Shown: in pieces, positions 33,926 to 41,527 of the stretch
Layout: each line of letters starts with the position of its first letter
How positions within the stretch are numbered: position 1 is the first letter of the stretch
DNA from: an uncultured bacterium
GTDB lineage: Bacteria; Bacteroidota; Rhodothermia; Rhodothermales; UBA10348
DNA length: 64,000 nt
Assembly (NCBI GenBank): GCA_943788505.1
Contig: CALSQR010000001.1
Coordinates: 1,178,001 to 1,242,000, forward strand
Direction: 5' to 3'
Notes under the pieces: generated by a model
Database searches by the model: none
What the model saw: the letters and a program-made list of their open reading frames with translations, nothing else
What the model was told of the DNA's origin: nothing
Made by a program: the position numbers and the translations under genes

Positions 33926-35950
33926 ATGTCCGAATCCGCGTACCTGGTAACCGCCCGAAAGTACCGCCCACTCCTTTTCAAGGACCTGGTCGCACAGGAA
34001 CACGTCACCGAAACATTGAAGAATGCGATCCGCTTGGATCGTCTGGCTCACGCCTACCTCTTCACTGGGCCACGCGGCGTAGGAAAAACTACCGCTGCCC
34101 GTATTGTTGCGAAGGCCATCAACTGCACGACCTCTCTTGAGGACAGGGAAGATCGCTCGGAACCGTGCCGTGAGTGCGTCTCCTGCCAGTCGTTCGAGCA
34201 GGGCCGGAACATGAATATTATCGAGATCGATGCAGCCTCGAACAATAGAGTAGAAGATATTCGTGATCTGCGAGAGACCGTTCGTGTCCCTCCTCAGAAT
34301 AACCGGATGAAGGTTTACATCGTGGATGAGGTCCACATGTTGACTACGGCAGCCTTTAATGCGTTGCTTAAAACGCTAGAGGAACCACCGCCGCATGTCA
34401 TGTTCATCTTTGCGACGACCGAACCTCATAAAGTACTGCCGACCATTCAGTCACGTTGCCAGCGTTTTGATTTTAGACGAATTGCCATTCACGAGACGAT
34501 TGAGCGACTGCGCTTAGTCAGCGCTTCGGAAAGCATCTCCACGGACGAAGAGTCACTTATGCTCATCGCTCGAAAAGGTGATGGTGCGCTTAGGGATGCC
34601 CTCTCGGTTTTCGACCAAGCCGTTTCTCTGTGCGGCACAACCATCACGCATGCCGAACTGGTTCGAGCGCTTGGAGTCGTGGACGCCGATCTGTACTTCC
34701 AGGTCACGGATGCAGTAACTGCGCGAAATGCGTCAGGCATGCTGAACATTGTCGAAAAAGTGGTTCGCTCAGGGTATGACCTTCAAGAATTTGTCGATGG
34801 CCTCGCTGAACACCTTCGCAATTTCCTCGTCGCTGTAACGGTCAGCGACCCTCGGCTAATTGAAGCCACAGATGCTGACAGAAAGAGAATTACAGAGCAC
34901 AGCAGCCGCTTTTCTGAATCAAGCTTGATGTCTCTTGTCCAGATCGTTGGTCTTCTGGCTTCGGGTCTTCGCACAGCCAGGCAACCTCGACTGACCCTTG
35001 AAATGGGTCTGTTGCGCATGGCTGCTTTGCCTGATTCCGTAGATGTTCGATCTGCGCTGGAAAAATTGGATCGATTGGAAAAAATGGCGGCGAAAGGGGA
35101 AATCCGATTAGTCACCGAAAACCGAACTGTTGCGGACGCTGCGCCGATCGCTTCCATTCCGGTACCTGCTGCACCCAAACCGGCACCATCTCCCGCTCCA
35201 GTGGCAACACCCACTCCGGAGGCAAGCCCTACTCCGGAAGCGACTCCAACTCCGCAAGAGACTCCCACGGAATCAGCACCTTCTGCTCCAGCATCCGAGC
35301 CTGCTAAACCGGTTGAATCCCTGCCGCTCAGTCCTTCGCTTGGAGATCCAGTTCGTGAACACCCAGCACCACCAACGAGTCCATCTTCCATCCCACCATC
35401 AGGTCCTACCCAAACTCCTCCTCAGGATGACGGAATGTCCCTTTTCGGTGGGGCACCTGCTATCCGAAAAAATCGTCCTAGGCCTGATGAAAACTCAGGT
35501 CTGCACGATGAACAGAATGTGATGGTTTTGGAGGAAGAATCGGACGCCACCGACGCCCAAGCAGAACAAGACTCTGCTGGACTTTCTTCCCTGAAAACTG
35601 CGTGGCTAGAGATCGTAACTGACGTCATGTCTTCGGAGAAACAACTTGGCTCCTTCCTGCGCCATGCAAGTATTCTTAGCCGCGAGGGTAAAACTCTACT
35701 CCTCAGCGTTCCAGACGAGTTTCATGCGAAAGCACTTCGTAACGAACGCGCTAAGTTGGCACACAAGCTTTCGGATGCCACAGGTATCCACATCGAACGG
35801 ATCGGTTTTCGGGTGGAAGAATCGAAGACCACAACTGAAGACGCACACGAGGACGAAGTCAATGCTCGTGAAATGCTCGACAAAATGAGTGAAGACAACC
35901 CCGCAGTACTCGCTCTTGTGGAGCGTTTCGGGGGCGAGATTGTTTGGTGA
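33926..35950 (+). CDS. dnaX: DNA polymerase III gamma/tau subunit
   Basis: A 674-residue clamp-loader subunit. Walker A is GPRGVGKTT (48-56), the zinc module has Cys 67, 81, 84 and 87, Walker B is VYIVDEVHML, the sensor is FIFATTEPHKVLPTIQSRCQRFDF with the SRC arginine finger. After domain III (to about 370) comes a Pro/Ala/Thr-rich linker of roughly 130 residues with repeats of TPTPEA, then the tau-specific C-terminal domain from about 545. It loads the beta clamp and bridges polymerase to helicase. It heads a dnaX-ybaB-recR order common in bacteria. An A6 run at about 35082 near the linker could permit slippage. Confidence 0.96.
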   Translation: MSESAYLVTARKYRPLLFKDLVAQEHVTETLKNAIRLDRLAHAYLFTGPRGVGKTTAARIVAKAINCTTSLEDREDRSEPCRECVSCQSFEQGRNMNIIEIDAASNNRVEDIRDLRETVRVPPQNNRMKVYIVDEVHMLTTAAFNALLKTLEEPPPHVMFIFATTEPHKVLPTIQSRCQRFDFRRIAIHETIERLRLVSASESISTDEESLMLIARKGDGALRDALSVFDQAVSLCGTTITHAELVRALGVVDADLYFQVTDAVTARNASGMLNIVEKVVRSGYDLQEFVDGLAEHLRNFLVAVTVSDPRLIEATDADRKRITEHSSRFSESSLMSLVQIVGLLASGLRTARQPRLTLEMGLLRMAALPDSVDVRSALEKLDRLEKMAAKGEIRLVTENRTVADAAPIASIPVPAAPKPAPSPAPVATPTPEASPTPEATPTPQETPTESAPSAPASEPAKPVESLPLSPSLGDPVREHPAPPTSPSSIPPSGPTQTPPQDDGMSLFGGAPAIRKNRPRPDENSGLHDEQNVMVLEEESDATDAQAEQDSAGLSSLKTAWLEIVTDVMSSEKQLGSFLRHASILSREGKTLLLSVPDEFHAKALRNERAKLAHKLSDATGIHIERIGFRVEESKTTTEDAHEDEVNAREMLDKMSEDNPAVLALVERFGGEIVW

Positions 35951-36018
35951 TCCGTTGGGATTCTCCAGCAAAACAGCGAAGCTAAATCACTTCGAAAACC
36001 AATTAGCAAAGAGACCTC

Positions 36019-36357
36019 ATGAGTGACGGAATAAATATGGCGGACATGTTCGGCAAAATTGCAGAAATGCAGCGCCAAATGGCAGAAACCCAGGAAAAGC
36101 TGGGCGCACAGACCGTGACAGCAGAAGCGGGTGGCGGAATGGTAAAAGTGACAGCTAATGGACTTCAGCGAGTGACCTCCATTTCAATCGAAAAGGAAGT
36201 TATTGATCCTCAGGATGCTGAATTGTTGGAAGATCTTGTAATGGCGGGTGTCAACAAGGCCCTCGAAGAGGCAGCAGCTGTTGCGAAAGGCGAAATGGCC
36301 AAAGCTGCTGGCGGACTCATTCCTCCGGGTACTGATCTCAGCCAGTTCGGACTCTAA
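36019..36357 (+). CDS. ybaB: YbaB/EbfC nucleoid-associated protein
   Basis: A 112-residue DNA-binding protein of the YbaB/EbfC family. It shows the [36 protein letters not shown] helix-strand and the [20 protein letters not shown] helix, with the dimer and tweezer layout of the family. YbaB binds DNA and links to recombination repair, and its gene normally sits between dnaX and recR, as here (68 bp after dnaX, 5 bp before recR). Confidence 0.95.
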   Translation: MSDGINMADMFGKIAEMQRQMAETQEKLGAQTVTAEAGGGMVKVTANGLQRVTSISIEKEVIDPQDAELLEDLVMAGVNKALEEAAAVAKGEMAKAAGGLIPPGTDLSQFGL

Positions 36358-36362
36358 TCCTG

Positions 36363-36974
36363 ATGCAATTCTCCTCTGAATCGGTTGAGACGTTAGTAGA
36401 GCAGTTTTCGCGCTTACCCGGCATCGGACGCAAGACCGCTCGTCGGCTAGCTGCCTTTGTTCTCAAACAGCCCAAATCCGACGTCGTTGAAATGGCTGAG
36501 GCGCTGATTGCCGTGAAGGAGAAAGTCATTTTCTGCTCCACGTGTTTCAATGTTGCCGACCATGACCCCTGCCCGGTTTGCCTGTCAGACCGTCGCGATG
36601 GTGGGGTGATCTGTGTCGTGGAGGAGGCTAGTGATCTTATGGCCGTAGAACGAACGGGGGGCTTCAGCGGAAAATATCATGTGCTCGGCGGCGCAATATC
36701 CCCCCTTGACGGCATTGGTCCGGAAGACCTGAAGATTAAAGAACTGATAGCTCGTGTGGCTGCGCCTGGAGATGGCCCCGTTGTACGAGAAGTTATCCTT
36801 GCCGTGAATCCGTCTGTAGAAGGCGACACCACGGCGTACTACATAAGCCAGTTGCTGGCTCCGTTTGAGGTACAGGTAACTCGCCTCGCACGAGGTATTC
36901 CTATAGGGAGCGATCTAGAATTTACAGACGAGGCAACCCTAACCCGCGCTCTGGAAGCCCGGGTTTCGGTCTGA
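36363..36974 (+). CDS. recR: Recombination protein RecR
   Basis: A 203-residue RecR of normal length. The N-terminal helix-hairpin-helix is [14 protein letters not shown], the zinc finger is [16 protein letters not shown] near 58, and the Toprim domain has [41 protein letters not shown]. RecR works with RecO and RecF to load RecA on gaps. It follows ybaB by 5 bp, and the ABC permease starts 11 bp later. Confidence 0.96.
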   Translation: MQFSSESVETLVEQFSRLPGIGRKTARRLAAFVLKQPKSDVVEMAEALIAVKEKVIFCSTCFNVADHDPCPVCLSDRRDGGVICVVEEASDLMAVERTGGFSGKYHVLGGAISPLDGIGPEDLKIKELIARVAAPGDGPVVREVILAVNPSVEGDTTAYYISQLLAPFEVQVTRLARGIPIGSDLEFTDEATLTRALEARVSV

Positions 36975-36985
36975 GGCAACCAGCC

Positions 36986-38692
36986 ATGCCATCAATTCGG
37001 ATGAGATCCTTGCGCCCCACAACCGGCATGCTGTCTGGTACGGCTAATGTGGTGTTCTTCGTGCTCTTGATGACGATCCTCCTTGGATACGTCCTCTGGC
37101 CCACCCTGCGCGTGTTCACCATCGGGCTAGACCCATCCATTCTTCGAGAGATTTTTTCGTCTGGTAGCTCGGCTAATGCCCGCGCTCTATATAATTCCGT
37201 GTGGATCTCTCTTTGGACGGTTATTGGAGCAGGAGTTCTGGGCACAGCCATGGCATGGCTGCTCTTCCGATTCGACTTTCCCTTACGCCCGTCACTCACG
37301 GCTCTTGCCGCTCTTCCACTAGCCCTCCCCCCACTAGTTGGCGTTCTTGCCTTCCTGTTTCTATACGGAGAAAGCGGCATTTTGCCTCGTGGAGCCCAGG
37401 TCGTCTTTGGACTTGAAAACGTACCCTTCTCGTTTTCTGGAATGTGGGCAGTCTGGCTTGTGCATGTCTATTCAATGTATGTCTTTTACTACCTGTTCTG
37501 CTCCGCAGCACTCAAGACGCTGGACCAGAGCCTGATTGAAGCTGCCTCAGATCTGGGTGCGGGGCCCGTGCGCACATTCCTGACCGTGACGGTACCTCAC
37601 CTGCGCCCGTCTATGATCAGCGCTTCCCTTCTGGTGTTCATGATTTCGATGGCCTCGTTTACGGCCCCACTCTTGTTCGCAGGCACCGAAAATTTTCTTA
37701 CGCTGCAGATCTACAATTACAAGATGAATGGGAATTTGCCGTATTCAGCGGCTGTTTCCGTAGTCCTAACGATCATTTGCCTGCTTTTCCTGCTGCTGTT
37801 CGAATTGGACCGTAAGCGCGGCCGTGTGAGCACTGCCTCCAAGGGGGCCTCTCCAGCGCCCAGCCCTTTGCGTTCAGGACATAGCCGCTTACTCGCCATG
37901 TTGTGCGCGGCCGCCATCATCCTCTTTCTGGCACTTCCCGTCCTGACCATTATCCTGATTTCCTTTGTAAGAGAAGGCAGTTGGACCTATCAGGTTCTTC
38001 CACAGGCATACACATTGGACAACTACTTGAATCTGCTCCGACAACCGGACGTGATTCAACCCATGTTGAATTCGCTTAGAATGGCGACGCTGGCAACCGT
38101 TGGCAACATCCTTTTTGGCGTTGTAGCAGCCCTCTTTGTGGTGAAAGGGAGTCTGAAGGGGCGGGCTTTGGTCCGAATTCTCGCCATTCTTCCCTTTGCG
38201 ATTCCTGGAACAGTCATCGCCATCAACCTCATCATCACCTTCAGTGAACCATCTGCTCTCAGCGGAGGATCGGTATTGGTGGGAACGTTCTGGTTGTTGC
38301 CGCTAGCCTACTTCATTCGCCATATTCCGTTGATCGTGCGCTCCACGATAGCCTCCTTGGAAACCTATGATGACCGACTCACTGATGCATCGGTCGACCT
38401 CGGTGCCTCCCGAACGCATACGTTTTTTCGTATCGTTCTGCCCTCCGTCGCTCCCGGTATCTTAGCGGGAACGCTACTAACGTTTGTAACCGCATTAGGA
38501 GAATTCGTCTCTTCGATTCTTCTGTACGTGTTCGACAACCGACCCATATCCGTGGAAATCCTGTCTCAGCTTCGGCTCTACGATTTTGGAGCCGCCGCAG
38601 CCTATTCCGTTTTCCTGATGATCCTCATCGGTTTGGCGACATGGTTCACCACACGGATGTCAGATGCCAAAACACCCGGCTACACTATCTAA
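36986..38692 (+). CDS. Two-domain ABC transporter permease, iron or thiamine type (FbpB/ThiP-like)
   Basis: A 568-residue inner-membrane protein formed by two fused MetI-type permease halves with about 12 helices. Each half carries an EAA loop that contacts the ATPase: IEAASDLGAGPVRTFLTVTVP near 190 and TDASVDLGASRTHTFFRIVLP near 470. This architecture is that of ferric-iron (FbpB) and thiamine (ThiP) importers. There is no substrate-binding protein or ATPase in the neighbourhood, and no thiamine riboswitch upstream, since the gene sits 11 bp after recR. Substrate is therefore open. Confidence 0.88.
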   Translation: MPSIRMRSLRPTTGMLSGTANVVFFVLLMTILLGYVLWPTLRVFTIGLDPSILREIFSSGSSANARALYNSVWISLWTVIGAGVLGTAMAWLLFRFDFPLRPSLTALAALPLALPPLVGVLAFLFLYGESGILPRGAQVVFGLENVPFSFSGMWAVWLVHVYSMYVFYYLFCSAALKTLDQSLIEAASDLGAGPVRTFLTVTVPHLRPSMISASLLVFMISMASFTAPLLFAGTENFLTLQIYNYKMNGNLPYSAAVSVVLTIICLLFLLLFELDRKRGRVSTASKGASPAPSPLRSGHSRLLAMLCAAAIILFLALPVLTIILISFVREGSWTYQVLPQAYTLDNYLNLLRQPDVIQPMLNSLRMATLATVGNILFGVVAALFVVKGSLKGRALVRILAILPFAIPGTVIAINLIITFSEPSALSGGSVLVGTFWLLPLAYFIRHIPLIVRSTIASLETYDDRLTDASVDLGASRTHTFFRIVLPSVAPGILAGTLLTFVTALGEFVSSILLYVFDNRPISVEILSQLRLYDFGAAAAYSVFLMILIGLATWFTTRMSDAKTPGYTI

Positions 38693-38706
38693 CAAGTCTA
38701 CCACCG

Positions 38707-39906
38707 TTACACGTCTGAGGTCATGATGAACGTTGGTCGCTGCCCAAATGAGTGATAGAAGGGACGAAAGCGCTCAGTATTGTAGTATTTGGCTACATCT
38801 ACCACTTTCTTCGTACCGACCACTACGTCCAAAGGAACGTTGTCGTAGGTCCCCTTGCGCAAGCTCACCAGTCGGCCGTTTGAACGGCTCAAGATCAGAT
38901 CAAGGGCCAGATTACCGAAGGCCATCGGGACAATCGAGTCGAGGGCGTCAGGGTCTCCGCAGCGAACTAAATAACCCAGCCGTTGGCTGACCACGTTGAT
39001 CCTCTTACCATTATTGTACTTCGGCGACAGATTTTTCAGGTTAGTGGCGACCTTATCTCCGATACCACCCAACTTTTTATGGCCGTATTGATCTGCCTCC
39101 TCTCCTTCAAATGACATACCGTCATGATGGGCCATTGTCGCACCTTCGGAGACCAACACAACGGCATATTTGCTTGGATGTCGATTCCGATCGTAGGAAA
39201 GAATTTCGGTAAGGTGCTCTGGATCAAAAGGGTGTTCTGGAATGATGCACCGATCTGCCGCACCGGCCATCGTCGGTAGCAGGGCTGTAAATCCTGCATA
39301 TCGTCCAAACGCTTCAATCACCAAAAACCGTTCGTGTGATCCAGCTGACGTACGAAGGGTATGGGCTAGTTCGATTGTTCTGGTTACACACGTTCCAAAC
39401 CCGATGCAGTAGTCCGTACCCGGCACATCATTGTCCATCGTTTTAGGAATGGCAATCACTTTCACTCCCTCTTTGTACAGACGATGTCCGTAGCTGAGAG
39501 TGTCATCCCCACCGATAGGAATCAGGTAGTCCAGACCAAGAAATTCGATGTTTTTGAGGATCTGCGCCGTGATGTCATTGACCTCATCCGTGTACGTTCC
39601 TCTCAAGTGCTCCGGCATCATTGTGTCTGGTAGATGACTTGGGCGCGTGCGAGAAGAGTGAAGAAACGTCCCCCCTGTTCGCCCTGCGCGGTTGACAACT
39701 TCTTCCGTCAAGTCCACGACGCAAGCAGAGTTGTCAGCCCCCTTTTCAGGCACCAGATCGACCAGCCCAGCCCATCCCCTACGAATCCCAATTACTCGAT
39801 ACCCTTCTCTCATCGCACGGATGGTCACGGCGCGAATGGCTGGATTGAGTCCTGGCACGTCGCCGCCGCCTGTTAGGATTCCAATGGTTCCTTTCGATGT
39901 TGTCAT
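38707..39906 (-). CDS. 6-phosphofructokinase with PPi-dependent signature
   Basis: A 399-residue phosphofructokinase. GILTGGGDVPGLN (9-21) opens the nucleotide site, IPIGGDDTLSYG (130-141) and IPKTMDNDVPGTDYCIGFGT (153-172) form the active site, and EAFGRYAGF follows. In ATP enzymes the two key positions are Gly (GGDG and PGTIDND); Asp and Lys at these positions (GGDD and PKTMDND), as seen here, mark PPi-dependent enzymes. It converts fructose-6-phosphate to the 1,6-bisphosphate, possibly reversibly. It converges on the ABC permease with a 14-bp gap and is probably alone, though the SDR gene lies 78 bp upstream on the same strand. Confidence 0.9.
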   Translation of the reverse strand: MTTSKGTIGILTGGGDVPGLNPAIRAVTIRAMREGYRVIGIRRGWAGLVDLVPEKGADNSACVVDLTEEVVNRAGRTGGTFLHSSRTRPSHLPDTMMPEHLRGTYTDEVNDITAQILKNIEFLGLDYLIPIGGDDTLSYGHRLYKEGVKVIAIPKTMDNDVPGTDYCIGFGTCVTRTIELAHTLRTSAGSHERFLVIEAFGRYAGFTALLPTMAGAADRCIIPEHPFDPEHLTEILSYDRNRHPSKYAVVLVSEGATMAHHDGMSFEGEEADQYGHKKLGGIGDKVATNLKNLSPKYNNGKRINVVSQRLGYLVRCGDPDALDSIVPMAFGNLALDLILSRSNGRLVSLRKGTYDNVPLDVVVGTKKVVDVAKYYNTERFRPFYHSFGQRPTFIMTSDV

Positions 39907-39984
39907 GATAAAATGATGCGTTGATGGTCATCCGGATCAATTCCGGCGTCAATTAGGTGATTAAATCGAGTGATGAATTCCTCA

Positions 39985-40644
39985 TCAGCCATAGGCGTGG
40001 ATGGTAGCCCCATTCAGGCTGCCCCCTGCGTCGGAGCAAAGGTACAGACAATGTGCCACGAGATCTTCGACCTGAACGCCATCCTGTGCATTTTCTGACC
40101 CAAAAAGGATTGTCGACGGCGCTAGGGCATGAGCATTGATCGTTGAGGTAGCATACTCGTCAGCGATGGCTTCTACCATTCGAACAACACCAGCCTTCGC
40201 TGCGGAATAAGCCGCTTGCTGGCTGACGCCTCGTTCACTCCCTTGCCGGGATGTGATGCCGATAAGCGTGCCACCTAATCCACCGGACGCAGTCATAAGG
40301 CGCACGGCTTCTCTGAAGATGAGGAACGTAGTGGTAAGGTTAACATCTATCAGCTGTTTCCAATCGCTCAATGTTGTCTCGGCAAACGGAGCCATAGCCC
40401 ACATACCGACAGTCTGGATGACAACGCGTGGTACGCCGTACTCGCTGCGAATCGCTTCGAAAGTCATCTGGACGGATGATTCGTCAATGGCGTTCACAGA
40501 AAGGATTGGGAAGGCTCCATCTGAGGAAGCCAACCGGTCAATACCCACAACGTGGTATCCATTGGAAAGGAAACCTATTGCAGCGGCTGAACCAAGTCTA
40601 CCAGAAGCTCCGACGATGACAACCAAAGGGGACGTTGTACTCAT
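39985..40644 (-). CDS. Short-chain dehydrogenase/reductase
   Basis: A 219-residue Rossmann enzyme. VIVGASGRLGSAAAIGFL is the nucleotide motif, ITSRQGSERGVSQQAAYSAAKAGVVRM carries the Ser and the YxxxK catalytic pair. The N-terminus is short, and GIDR after strand 2 suggests NAD preference. The substrate is unknown. Its ATG overlaps the preceding gene's stop by one base (TAATG), so it is co-translated with the DUF4440 lipoprotein. Confidence 0.85.
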   Translation of the reverse strand: MSTTSPLVVIVGASGRLGSAAAIGFLSNGYHVVGIDRLASSDGAFPILSVNAIDESSVQMTFEAIRSEYGVPRVVIQTVGMWAMAPFAETTLSDWKQLIDVNLTTTFLIFREAVRLMTASGGLGGTLIGITSRQGSERGVSQQAAYSAAKAGVVRMVEAIADEYATSTINAHALAPSTILFGSENAQDGVQVEDLVAHCLYLCSDAGGSLNGATIHAYG

Positions 40645-41192
40645 TACTCAGCTCGGGATGTGTGGTCATAAAGGACTTTCCAACCTTCTGGGGTCCGTGA
40701 CATCAAAAGAGTGTATCGACCTCCAATGTCTTCCCATTCCCCTCCACGCACCAAATACCAAGACCCGAAAACAAGTGCCCATTCAGGTGAAAGGATATCG
40801 ATCTTCAGATCATCAAATGTCAGCGTACCCATTGCGTCCCGGTCTGGATAGGTTGTGTAATACCGCTCGAGCGTTGCCTGCCAGCCATACCGTACCGAAC
40901 CGCCCGATGTAAACCGCAACGAATCAGATTTTACGTAGTCGTCCATAAAGGTCTCGACATCTCCAGCATTCCAAGCATCCTGCTGTCGCATCAGCAATGC
41001 GCGAATGGCCGCCCGCTCCTCTGCTGCGTATTCTGGACTGACTTGAGTCTGTACTATCTGTGCAAGTGGAGTCGATTGCTCCGATTCTTGTACTGTACAT
41101 GCCCCTAGAAAAAATGAGAAAACAAGGAATCCGGGGATGAGGCATGAAATATTGCCCAACCTACGTTTGGGTAGTGAGTCGTATAAGTGCAT
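40644..41192 (-). CDS. DUF4440 (SnoaL/NTF2-like) lipoprotein
   Basis: A 182-residue lipoprotein (signal FLVFSFFLGACTV) with an NTF2-like domain: AIRALLMRQQDAWNAGDVETFMDDYVKSDSLRFTSGG, then RYYTTYPDRDAMGTLTF, ending in WEDIGGRYTLLMSRTPEGWKVLYDHTS. This is the DUF4440 profile, a fold used by isomerases and by many non-catalytic sensors. I use ATG 41192; the frame extends upstream to 41225. It overlaps the SDR start as TAATG. It is divergent from sprA. Confidence 0.85.
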   Translation of the reverse strand: MHLYDSLPKRRLGNISCLIPGFLVFSFFLGACTVQESEQSTPLAQIVQTQVSPEYAAEERAAIRALLMRQQDAWNAGDVETFMDDYVKSDSLRFTSGGSVRYGWQATLERYYTTYPDRDAMGTLTFDDLKIDILSPEWALVFGSWYLVRGGEWEDIGGRYTLLMSRTPEGWKVLYDHTSRAE

Positions 41193-41527
41193 AGTACCTT
41201 TTGTGGACGGTCGAATAAAGAACAAAAATACGTAATCAAGGGTATCCTAGCCTTCAAAGAAATCGTGATCCTAGCGACGTCTTATGGAGGACTCTCTAAT
41301 TAGGTTCTGATCGAGAATTCGAAAAGTCCCAAATTAGGGAGAACCATCGGGGAAGATGGGCATACGCCCTTGTCCGTGGCCTTTCTTGCCACCCCGTCCA
41401 TCCTCAGTCAGCTACATAACCGTTCTATACGACCCATCGCTACGAATCCGATTTCCTGAATCCATCGTGCGGCGCGGCTTGGTCATTATGACCAACTCCG
41501 AGCCCGAAGAACGGTCTTAAAGCTGTT
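41193..41527. other. Divergent intergenic region upstream of sprA
   Basis: The 335-bp gap separates the DUF4440 lipoprotein gene from sprA and must hold promoters for both. Seen in it: CTAATTAG-like AT-rich stretches near 41294 and 41335; GGGCATACGCCC (41359-41370), a small hairpin; GTGGC...GCCAC around CTTTCTT (41376-41392); and a 17-bp perfect dyad at 41479-41495 listed separately. A 54-codon ATG frame (41356-41520) looks like chance. Confidence 0.4.
41479..41495. promoter_or_regulatory. Perfect 17-bp dyad in front of sprA
   Basis: TTGGTCAT-T-ATGACCAA is fully symmetric over 8 bp per arm with one central base, ending 32 bp before the GTG start of sprA. Length and symmetry fit the operator of a dimeric helix-turn-helix regulator; the arms are too close for a normal RNA hairpin loop. 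No second copy was noticed in the window and no regulator gene is adjacent. The regulatory role is inferred. Confidence 0.35.

Noticed and set aside
41356-41520. 54-codon ATG frame between the DUF4440 gene and sprA
   Set aside because: No spaced ribosome-binding site and a Pro-rich, family-less product; it covers the dyad and hairpins, so regulatory DNA is the better reading.
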